This document shows positions 54,901 to 64,000 of a DNA stretch of 64,000 nt, piece by piece. Where the stretch lies: positions 8,760,656 to 8,824,655 of the forward strand of contig NC_133498.1 of NCBI RefSeq assembly GCF_025370935.1. The letters are read 5' to 3'. The notes beneath the pieces were generated by a model that saw only the letters and a list, made by a program, of their open reading frames with translations, had not been told where the DNA came from and ran no database searches. The stretch's first letter is position 1; every line of letters begins with the position of its first letter. Position numbers and translations under genes: made by a program. Origin of the DNA: Choristoneura fumiferana. Its lineage: Eukaryota > Arthropoda > Insecta > Lepidoptera > Tortricidae.

Positions 54901-57017
54901 GTGTACGAAGTTCCTACAGCCTGGAATACCCTTCATCTTTCCTATCAAGCATTTAGTAACGCACAGAACTCTTGCTGCGCGAGTTTTATGCAAATTTTCA
55001 GATAAAGTTGTAATTTTGTAAACTAATTTATGTACTTTTCATTATTTTAACTAATAACAGTCTGCATAATAAAACTGATTAAAATACTATTTCATTGTAT
55101 ACACAAATGATTCATAACGCATCAGAAACAAGGACAATGAAGAGTTTATCCTTTTAAGATAAAGTAATATCGTTTAATCCACTTATAATCGTACGTTGAC
55201 ACAAAAACAATGCGCAAAAAGAAAAAAAACGAATGAATTTTATCTTTATAGTCTTCTTTTCTAACTCAAAGTACTGGGGCGACGATCTGGGATAGACAAT
55301 TACGGATATTTCACATGAAGGGAAAGTATCAAAAATATTGTAGACAGAAAAATTCAAGAGATGAGCGAAGCGAGGAGTGTTCGATACAATTGTGATAAAA
55401 AGCGAGCGAAGCGAGCGCGCCGCAGCATTGACAGGCGAAGCACCAGGATTCAAATTAAACAAGGGAATTTATCATGAACACAAGTATCACAAAACCACGA
55501 GAGTATTTATAATTAGAAACTTTACCACACCGTGAAAGCCTGAACCTTTCATTTATTTGAATAAACAAATGAGCATGTCGTATTCAGCCTTAGTACTTTG
55601 TAGTTAAAAAAGTGGCTATACCTTGCTGCCACGCGAACACACGTGCAGAATAGCTACGTATGTGCGACTCACAAGCATTTACTCATGTAGAACCCATCCT
55701 CCAACCTTCCACATAAAATAATGGGTTTACTACATCGACATAGATCTGTCTAAAAAGTGACAACTGTTTAAAAAAAATAGTGTTACCAGTCTATAAGAGT
55801 TTGCTACCAATTAATAAAAATAAAAATAAATGGACGTAAAAAATACTTATAAGTAAATACTTAGCCAGTTTCGGTTTTTGATTTAAAAATGTTCACACTT
55901 CACACTGTAAAAACTTACGCAGATTATAACTTCACGATTCGTAGGATTATTGTTTCATCGAATACATACTTCGTCGGATTTTTCTACTTTCAGAAAATCG
56001 AACTAAACTATAATAATATTGAATACAGGTACATGTGAACTTTTAAACGTGAATCAAAATTAGTGTTTGAAGCTCAGTTAATACTGTAAAATATAATGCA
56101 TTAACTCAATATTTAAATTAGTCTTAGTTAAAATTCATGCTGTTCATACTGTTGAAATTAAATAAGTCATGGTATAAAAACTTAGAGTTAATTTTAACAA
56201 TTGAGTTTAAAAAAATGTAAAGTATGTACCGTATGGTCGGGGTACTTTGTTTGTTTATACTCTTTATTGTACAAAAAGGAAAAACAAAAAGGTTACATAA
56301 AAAAAGTAAAGTTTGGCCCTGAAGGGTTACTTTGGCCCTGGTTTATTATTGCTTTGAGAATATGTCTCTCTGTCATGTGGTAGATGTTAATTAATCGATC
56401 CTTTTTTTACGGGTTTTTATGTGGCTTTCATGGGCCAAAGTAACCTGTAATGGGTCCAAGTACCCTTACGGTCTCTATTTAATTCTGTTGATCCGTTGCG
56501 TAGTATCCATAACACAAGCTGTGCTTACTTTAGTACTAGGTCAATTAGTGTCACATGTCCCATGATATTTTTTTTTATTTAACCTCCTGACGCCTAGTGT
56601 CCTTTATAAAGGACTTAATGTAATTTGAACTATCAACTCTATCATAAATGACAAAGTTTGATGTTCATAAATCAAAAATTTGACTTGAACGCCAAGAGGT
56701 TAATGCATTATATTACCCAGCGTCAATCAAAATTTGTAAAGAATGAACAGTAGTATTTTTAAACCAGAAACCGCTAAATAATAAAAAAAAATTAGCACCT
56801 GCGACGCGAAAGGCTTAAAAACTAAGATATAAGACTTAATAAAATATAAAACCTTGTAAAAACAATTCGATTTCTATTTAATTTCCAATACAGTCATCAT
56901 TTAATCATGTTTGCCATTTTGGTTGAGACGTATGAAGTTTTTCTTGGGGTTGAGTGAGATGCGTCTAATGTATTTATGGGACACAACGTGATAGTGGAAA
57001 ATATATCGACATCTATG
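54901..57017. other. No gene seen
   Basis: Very AT-rich. Contains short AGCGAGCGAAGCGAGCG low-complexity at 55390 and SINE tail debris at 56495-56575. Confidence 0.5.
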
Positions 57018-57019
57018 TA

Positions 57020-57127
57020 CAGTCAAGTGCAAAGATATCGACACGGCCTAAGTTACAAAAATATGTATAAAGTCGTGTATACATATTTTTGTAACTTTGG
57101 CCGTGTCGATATCTTTGTACTTGACTG
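57020..57127. mobile_element. Tc1/mariner-like palindromic MITE
   Basis: CAGTCAAGTGCAAAGATATC ... GATATCTTTGTACTTGACTG, 108 bp, flanked by TA (57018-57019, 57128-57129). The CAGT start and TA duplication fit Tc1/mariner. Confidence 0.8.
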
Positions 57128-57129
57128 TA

Positions 57130-58980
57130 CCTTACGGCACTAGACTGGCTGTTTGAAACAAAACAACTTATACAACAACAAATATTACTTTGACACAGCC
57201 CTGTCACGGACGTCAACAAACTATAGTGAAAGGTTCACAAATCCGCGCTGTGAACAAATGTTGTGATCTATACATAGATGTCGATGGGAAAACACAAGGA
57301 ATGACTTAAAAAGTCATCAATGTCTGTTGAAAAATAAGGAAGAAACGAGCGAATGAAGTTTGCATTCCTCTAACTCTATTAAATGCAAAATTAGATTTTT
57401 AAAACAAATAAAAAGTTAGTCAATTGAGTTGGCAAATATATATCTGTCATTTTGACAGCTTATAAAAGGCAAGTCGATTTATGCTGGTGTCATATTGCCC
57501 TATTGTAATGGATGTTAGCGAGTGAGAAGTAATCCAGTAAGTTAGATTATTTTTTTTATTAATAGTTTTCATATTTTAAATTGGCTAAGTCTTTCCCAAA
57601 GTGGGCGATAACGCGCCCTTGTGTGAGCTCGATACCTAGAGGGAGGCGGTAAGGGGGCCAGAAAAAATCTTCACCTTTGTGCCTTCATTAGGCGAGACTA
57701 ACATGTTATTAAGGTTTTTACGGTGAAAACAAAAGTGGGGGCGGCGCTACAAAATAACTGATTTTTAAACTGGACGTTAGACGAAATAAGTTTAGGAACC
57801 TCTGGGCTAGGGCCTTACTGTAATGTTGGCACACGATTAAATGATACTTGTACTATTTTAATTTCGATTAAAAAAAAACAACTAATCAATCACAGATTCT
57901 ATCCGACTGCGACGGTTTGAGGGTTATGGGTAAGGCTTTCTTAACCTCGTAAGTCTTTGTGTACTAAAATTAGTGCAAAACTTTGTCCCGTATAAACTTG
58001 CACAGCGAATCTGAATGATCTTTTAACAACCGAAATGTGTCGGTTTTTAACGGTTTTCACTGTACTATTTTAGTATGTGTAAAATCATTTATTAAAAAAA
58101 CTCATGTAAATAAAATTATACCGGTATTGGTAAAGAATATTAATGTCAAACTGTTTTGTACTATATTTAGTACACAACGACAAAATCACAATTAAATATA
58201 AACATTGAAAAATACTAAATGAGATAATAACGAGACCAACCGGAATGCTCAATTAATTCATACTGAAACAATTAAAATTAATATTTTGATTAAATACCTA
58301 ATCATAAGAAACGTAATTTTCAAAACAGTCGGATGTCAAATTTTAAAAAATATATATTCCACTTAATTTGCGAACTTAAAAATAGAGTTCATAATACTAG
58401 CATAAAAAAATAATGCCGATTTTTGATTAAAAAATAATAATTTTTCACTTAATCTTACTTATTTCATGTTACAGTTAAAACTGTAGTCAAATATTGATCT
58501 TAAGTTTATGTTAAAATTAGCGATATTTTTCACTGACAGCGCTAAATTTTTGACAGTTCTATTTTAATTTACACAAAAAATGCTTACGTGTAAATTCCAG
58601 AGTGGATAGCCAGATTTTTTAAAAATGTGCTGCTTAAAATCTTATAACATTAAAAAAACCTATTCAAGTTGACATAGTAATATCAATGTTATATGTTAGG
58701 CTAGATTTTGCTGGCTGCATTTTATAAAACGTCAAATTTCGATATTTGGAATCTTTTTTTAAAGAAAACCGCTGTTCTTGTACTAGCGTCGCTGTCATCT
58801 GAGTTCTGAGAGGTTATCGGATGTTTCGCTCGCACTTTGCAGCGGCTGTAGTGATATGAGCGAGTGAGAGCTTCCGATAACCTATCCGTTAACGAGCGAG
58901 GTGCGGAAAACCTGACGCTGGTATAGTTCGAATGGTAACAAAGATATCACATTTGTTTGAGAACTATTACTTACAGCCGC
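57130..58980. other. No gene seen
   Basis: AT-rich with the small fold-back at 58808-58892; no coding frame with splice signals was recognised. Confidence 0.5.
58808..58892. repeat. Short fold-back repeat
   Basis: GAGGTTATCGGATGTTTCGC and GCGAGTGAGAGCTTCCGATA-ACCT form imperfect inverted arms around an 18-25 base loop. Confidence 0.5.
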
Positions 58981-59042
58981 ACAAAGAAACATTAACAGAA
59001 CTAATTTATTGAATCAGTCGTTACTTTGCGGAGGTCCATATC

Positions 59043-59426
59043 AATGAACTAAAATAATTTCCTTGCTCACCCGCGACCTTACGATAGCTAAGCTTATGCA
59101 AAATATGCGTGTTCATGCAGTTCCTCCACCTCCACACTGTAAGAACACACACAAATCACACAAACCCATCTATCACCACCACCACACTACACTGACGCGT
59201 TTCGAACTCAACCAGAGCTCATCTTCAGAGTGACACAACCGTACACCATGCTACCAGTTGTTAGACTGAGTCTAACATCTAATTGTCTCGTCGTAGTCGT
59301 CGTCGATCGTCTAATTGTGTGTGTTCTTACAGTGTGGAGGTGGAGGAACTGCATGAACACGCATATTTTGCATAAGCTTAGCTATCGTAAGGTCGCGGGT
59401 GAGCAAGGAAATTATTTTAGTTCATT
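59043..59426. mobile_element. Large fold-back element (AATGAACTAAAATAATTTCC family)
   Basis: Arms of about 110 bp (AATGAACTAAAATAATTTCC ... and its reverse complement ending TTTAGTTCATT) around a centre with CACCACCACACTACACTGAC. Incomplete members: left arm and centre at 23509-23725, centre and right arm at 52690-53206 with the 52858 repeat inserted. Confidence 0.7.
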
Positions 59427-60134
59427 AACAGAACTGTTTTATAACAACTTAGACACCTGTTGTCATTTCAAGAATAAGTGTCTATATAGGTGTTTTGCAA
59501 GTTTTTGCAATACCTTGTTTCATGTATTATTAAGAGTACGACAAAAGTTGAAAATAAATGAGTAAGGTACTTTCTTCGCAAATGTCACTTTTTTGATGTA
59601 ATGTTCAAGAAATTGGGGATGCGGTTAATCGTATGCCTATAATTATCGACCCAGAACGTACGGCCTGGTGAATTCGTATAAATACTACACAAGGGTACGA
59701 CTTTTCCTGTCGTAAATTCCTGTTCGACAATTACAGGGCGTATTTCAACCGCACCACGACAACAACTTTGCATGAAAATTTGTTTCTCTTACATTAGTTT
59801 TATACTCTTTGTTGTACTCTTATTAACAATTACCGTTTAAACCGCTAATTAATGCTTCCAAGTGCCGTAGTCAAGAAATTCTTTAAGACGCGGTTTTCAA
59901 AAGAGCCTATTTTATTCTCGTAAGACCCAACGTTTTAAATTTAGGACATACGTCAAAGCTAATAATTACGAGAAGTAATGTAATGGACATTAACTCTCAA
60001 ATTTTACTGATCAAACTTTGGGTCTTACGAGGTTTAACACTTTATAAAATCCAGCCTAAATCCTTCAGATCCAGTGCTTACATCTAAAAGTCTGAATATA
60101 GTATTATGTAGTAAACAAGTGGGATGTAGGTTAC

Positions 60135-60200
60135 TTATCCGGGCGGTAGGTAGCTGAACAATCTGTACTTGTCCCTAATGTGGGGGCGGACGTCGTCTTT
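60135..60200 (-). CDS. CTDSPL2: CTDSPL2, last exon
   Basis: Acceptor TTTTTTTACAG; 21 codons KDDVRPHIRDK to YLPPG and TAA at 60137-60135. Confidence 0.9.
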   Translation of the reverse strand, partial: KDDVRPHIRDKYRLFSYLPPG

Positions 60201-63019
60201 CTGTAAAAAAAGTACAGTATTAGCATATACGCTTCTCGCAGCTGGAAGCTGGAAGACTTTTTATGTAGCGAGTGTATGAGGTTCTGTGAGGTGAAGGATG
60301 ACCGTCCGTCTTCACTAAATTGTTTGTAAATGTTAATTCTGTTATCTTTTATGCCATGTGTCATGTGTTGTGCTTGTTAATATATCATGAATTTCACAGT
60401 GCTTTGGCTTGTCTGTAATGCTGTGTAATTATTTCATTAAATAAATAAATATACCTGCATTGAGGTCTCTACCCGTTCCACCGTATGATACGGAAGTATG
60501 ACCGTAAGAGCAACACGTCAGGCAAAAATGTATTATTTGTATCGAAAACTATGAGACTGCCCACAAGCACGTTTCGTAACCAAACGTCGCCGTAGCTCAC
60601 CATAGTACACGGTCCTATTACGGTCGTGGCATGATACGTTGTAAAGTTTAGACACCTTTATGGTGAATTGAAAATACAAACTGAAATATAGATGCACAGA
60701 TAAACCAGAAAAATAAGACCATCACTGGGAATCGAACCCAGGTCCTCGGTATTCCGTACCGCGTGCTATACCGCTACACCACTGATGGTCGACGGTACCG
60801 ACACGAATTTCCCCTATGCGTCACTGCTTAAGTGGCTAAATAAGAAACAAACAAGCTGAGATATGAGGTGCATAGGGGAAATTCGTGTCGGTACCGTTGA
60901 CCATCAGTGGTGTAGCGGTATAGCACGCGGTACGGAATACCGAGGACCTGGGTTCGATTCCCAGTGATGGTCTTATTTTTCTGGTTTTTCTGTGCATCTA
61001 TATTTCAGTTTGTATTTTCAATGTAGGTTTTACGGGATGACCGTAAAAGTAAAAATTTGGTATTGACCTTTATGGTGTCCGATCAAAACATTGAATTTAC
61101 ATTGAAAAATCACGGATAGCACAGGAGTAGGTACCACAGATATAGATTACACTAGATAACGCAAACACCTCAATCTGTATGAAAACCAACCGTGTCACTT
61201 TTTTATATCTACTGTGAAGTCTCAAGAGCGAATTACCGATGTGAATTGCCCGATGCCCGCGCAAAATCGATTCAAATGCGCCGCCCGGCCGCGCCGTGGG
61301 GCTCGAGTCAGTCACTAGTCATGATTAGTCAGTTAGCGGTCAGTCTTTGTATGGGGCCAACCCCGACGTTTGGCCGGAGTTCGGACACGCGAAGTAGATG
61401 CGTTTGCGTAATCTAGTGTAATCTATATCTGTGGTAGGAACACACAATTTCAATAGTTATTGTTATTTACCGTAGCGAGGTTTTCCAGGAAAGGCAGCAG
61501 CTTGAGCAGTTCGTTGTCGCTGCGGTCCACGAACCAGCTGTCGATGGGGATACCATTCTCCAGCTGGTACCCGAAAGCCTGTTGATACATTACATTTTAT
61601 AGCATACTATAGTGTATTTTTATGTCTAAGTGCACACATCTTTGATACACACACACGAATACTTCCAAACAGAGATGTACAAAATGGTTATAAAAACCTA
61701 TTTAAATACAAAATGCCTTTGTATGTTGAATACAAAATGGAAAATGGATATTTTCAAAATCATCATCATCATCATCCCAGCCTATATACGTCCCACTGCT
61801 GGGCACAGGCCTCCTCTCAGAATGAGAGGGCTTGGGCCGTAGTTCCCACGCGGGCCCAGTGCGGATTGGGAACTTCACACACACCATTGAATTGCTTCGC
61901 AGGTTTGTGCAGGTTTCCTCACGATGTTTTTCTTCACCGCAAAGCTCGTGGTATGAATTTCGAAAAACTCAGAGGTGCGAACCGGGGATTTTCAAAATAC
62001 TTTCAATCAATCAAATGAGCCCACTTCCAACTGCTGGGTAAAGGTCTCTTCATTTTAAAGCCACTTTGCCCGGTCCTGTGCTAGTCTCATCCACAGTATA
62101 CCAACCGACTGCCAGATATCATCCGACCAACAGGCAGGTGGTCTGCCCACCGTTCTTCGACCAAATCTTGGCCACAACTCCGTAATTGCTTTCGACCAGG
62201 TTTCAAAATACTTTATTGAAATAAAATACTTTTTATATGAAATCATCACAATTAGTGTTCTTTATTTATTATTCATTAAAGATTTTAAACAACACTAAGG
62301 GGCTGTTTCACCGTCCATTGATTAGTGTTAACTGGCGGTTAGGTGTGATGCCGTCTCTATTTTTTCGAATAGACGGAGACGGCATCACATTTAACCGGTG
62401 GTTAACGCTAATCAATGGATGGTGAAACAGCCTCTAACTGTTCGAAAATAGCATCAGACATGTTACGTTTGTGTGGCGCATGGTCATACCAATACCAACA
62501 TATGAAAACACCCTCTAGTGGCCATTCGTCGAATCGCTGAGCCATTTACATGACGATTTGAGTGGTAGCTGGTGAAACTTGACAGTAAAGTATTTTGCAT
62601 TTTACAAATATAAAGTACATCTCAAAACATAATCAAAAATCAGTGAATAAATATTTCTTCTTCTTCTTCAAATAAAATACAAAATCTTTTAAAAAAAGTA
62701 TTTAAATACAAAGTATGCAATACGTATTTTGCATTTCGTATTTGTATTTTATATACAAGTATTTCAAATAAGTCGCAACTATGCTCCCAAACTGTCGCAT
62801 TTATAACATTAGTAGGTTTTTCTTTACTCATGCATAACATTAATACAGACATTTTCTTTCATACAAATCTCCTTCTGACGATCAAATAAAGCATTAACCA
62901 AAGAGAAACATACCTGGGGGCTGTTATCAACAATGACGGTTTTGCGCAAATCACGACCCAGGATCGACAGGTCTTTGACATAGTTCCCGTTCACCAACAG
63001 GCAGTGCTCCCGGAACAAT
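60135..63019 (-). CDS. CTDSPL2: CTD small phosphatase-like protein 2 (C-terminal part, three exons)
   Basis: HAD-superfamily protein serine phosphatase of the FCP/SCP type, nuclear, acting on phospho-Ser/Thr substrates such as the RNA polymerase II tail or SMADs. Only the last 92 residues are in the window: exons 63019-62914, 61578-61471 and 60200-60135. Visible are LFREHC, the GNYVKDLSILGRDLRKTVIV strand, the conserved DNSPQ loop (HAD motif with the Asp-Asn pair), AFGYQLENGIPIDSWF, DNELLKLLPFLENL and the end DVRPHIRDKYRLFSYLPPG. This C-terminus matches CTDSPL2 rather than SCP1-3 or Dullard, which lack the DVRPHIR extension. The catalytic DxDxT motif is in exons beyond the right edge. Introns hold a SINE, an RTE tail, MITEs and a 360 bp palindrome. 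Confidence 0.88.
60664..61022. mobile_element. Head-to-head pair of tRNA-headed SINE-like elements, near-perfect palindrome
   Basis: 60664-60810 and 60880-61020 are reverse complements over about 140 bases (GAAAATACAAACTGAAATAT / ATATTTCAGTTTGTATTTTC), including the A/B-box region CGCGGTACGGAATACCGAGG. The centre is only about 70 bases. Confidence 0.7.
61471..61578 (-). CDS. CTDSPL2: CTDSPL2, penultimate exon
   Basis: Acceptor TCAACAG, donor ACG|GTAAAT, 36 codons in phase 0: AFGYQLENGIPIDSWFVDR to FLENLAT. Confidence 0.9.
61755..61990 (-). mobile_element. tRNA-derived SINE, 5' truncated
   Basis: Read on the - strand: CCCCGGTTCGCACCTCTGAG to GTGGGACGTATATAGGCTGG and an ATG-rich tail. Lies in a CTDSPL2 intron. 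Confidence 0.65.
62014..62215 (-). mobile_element. RTE-type LINE tail fragment
   Basis: The - strand reads GRRTVGRPPACWSDDI and LAQDRAKW, the conserved LINE C-terminus, in a CTDSPL2 intron. Confidence 0.6.
62298..62435. mobile_element. Fold-back MITE (AGGGGCTGTTTCACC family)
   Basis: 138 bp palindromic relative of 34624-34775, in a CTDSPL2 intron. Confidence 0.8.
62914..63019 (-). CDS. CTDSPL2: CTDSPL2, third-last exon
   Basis: Acceptor TCTCCAG, donor CCCCAG|GTATGT. One leading base plus 35 codons, LFREHCLLVNGNY to VIVDNSPQ. Confidence 0.9.
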
Positions 63020-63054
63020 CTGGAGACAAAATCAAAATGTGTTGTATTCATATA

Positions 63055-63230
63055 AGTCATCATCATCTCAGCCGTAGGACGTCCACTGTTGGACATAGGC
63101 CTCCCCCATAGACCTCCAGTTGCTTCGGTTGGCAGCGGCAACCGTGAACCCGCGGCTTTAACCAGGTCATCCGTCCATCTTGTTGGTGGACGTCCTACGC
63201 TGCGCTTGCCGATCCGCGGCCTCCACATAA
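63055..63230 (-). mobile_element. RTE-type LINE tail fragment
   Basis: The - strand reads WRPRIGKRSVGRPPTRWTDD, the standard signature, ending in an ATG-rich tail at 63057-63064. Confidence 0.65.
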
Positions 63231-63315
63231 GTATGTTTATATAAATACATGAAATTAACAGTTAAAAGAAGACAAAAAGAACTAACCTAAGTAACCTTAG
63301 CTAAAAACACACAGT

Positions 63316-63683
63316 ATAGTAGGAATTATTCGAGCTGTCCCGATCTAGTTAACAGCCAACCTTTCGATTAGAACAAAGCCATTGTATTCTATTATGTCCT
63401 CAAGTGCATAATCCTCAGTTTAAAATGAAATATAAGATAAAATAGCTTATTGAAATAGCGACTTTATTATAATAAAACTATGTTGGCAGATAATGTTTTT
63501 CAAAATTGAATGCGTCGTAGACAAGCAGCCTCATGGGAAAGTATTATCTGTGAACTATTAGAAATATTTATTTTAAAATGCACTTTCTCCTATAGACAAT
63601 AAAGTCGTTATTTCAGTGAAAATGGCTTTGTTCCAAAGATTTGCTGTTAACGAGATCGGGACACTTCAAATAATTCCTACTAT
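63316..63683. mobile_element. Fold-back element near the right edge
   Basis: ATAGTAGGAATTATTCGAGC and AAATAATTCCTACTAT, with further inverted matches (TGTCCCGATCTAGTTAACAG / TGTTAACGAGATCGGGACA; AACAAAGCCATT / AATGGCTTTGTT). Confidence 0.72.
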
Positions 63684-64000
63684 GTATACTCCATATATGT
63701 GTACCAAAGTCAAAATCAAAGTCAAAATATCTTTATTCAATTTAGGCTATAACAAGCACTTATGAATGTCAAAAAAATCTACCACCGGTTCGGAAAACTC
63801 TGTTGAGAAGAATCCGGCAAGAAACTCAACGAGGTATATTTTACAATGAGGTATGTATATCGTCACTACTAAAAAAAAACTCGTACCTCAAAATAAATAA
63901 TTTTCTGAGTGAACTTTATGAACATTACGTCAAGGTTCAATTTTGTTGACATATTGATTTCAGATACGAGATTTTTTCAAAGTAGTTACGATATGTATGT

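Noticed and set aside
59230..59565. 111-residue frame
   Set aside because: Crosses the centre and right arm of a fold-back element present elsewhere in the window.

Overview
The window is nuclear DNA of an insect, almost certainly a moth or butterfly. The genes have short exons separated by GT-AG introns, the bulk is AT-rich and packed with interspersed repeats of kinds typical of lepidopteran genomes (Helitron ends, tRNA-headed SINEs, RTE-type LINE tails, many fold-back MITEs), and the recognisable proteins are insect-like. There are no operons, prophages or CRISPR arrays. Two runs of N (14069-14168, exactly 100; 51715-52613, 899) mark scaffold gaps.

Four genes can be read. (1) An aldo-keto reductase on the + strand, exons from 2617 to 10037. 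(2) A secreted two-domain chitin-binding (CBM14/peritrophin-A) protein on the - strand, exons from 28062 down to 20932, converging on the reductase. (3) An NFATC2IP/Rad60-like protein with two SUMO-like domains on the + strand, 29773-31666, complete except for one extra base that breaks its frame. (4) The last three exons of a CTD small phosphatase-like protein (CTDSPL2 type) on the - strand, 63019-60135, entering from beyond the right edge.

The main structural feature is a near-identical duplication of about 8.5-10 kb, 3568-about 13575 versus 14267-about 22700, on the two sides of the 100-N gap. Copy 1 carries the reductase with its upstream exon but only the last exon of the chitin-binding gene. 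Copy 2 carries the reductase without its upstream exon, plus the chitin-binding gene with all exons that can be found. This is the pattern expected when two contigs holding the two alleles of one locus were joined without merging, so the likely truth is one reductase and one chitin-binding gene. The copies differ by a 1.7 kb TA-flanked transposon present only in copy 1, several indels, and a one-base deletion that breaks reductase exon 2 in copy 2.

From about 31.7 to 60.1 kb there is no convincing host gene. The stretch is a mosaic of transposable elements. The most informative is a 2.6 kb GC-rich transposon at 46258-48843 with a decayed Merlin/IS1595-type transposase. A 239 bp deletion derivative of it lies 6 kb away at 40126-40364. 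Two non-autonomous elements have exact 8 bp target-site duplications (39333-39778 and 41806-42029). A roughly 420 bp MITE family occurs four times in the window, and a roughly 130 bp fold-back family about a dozen times.
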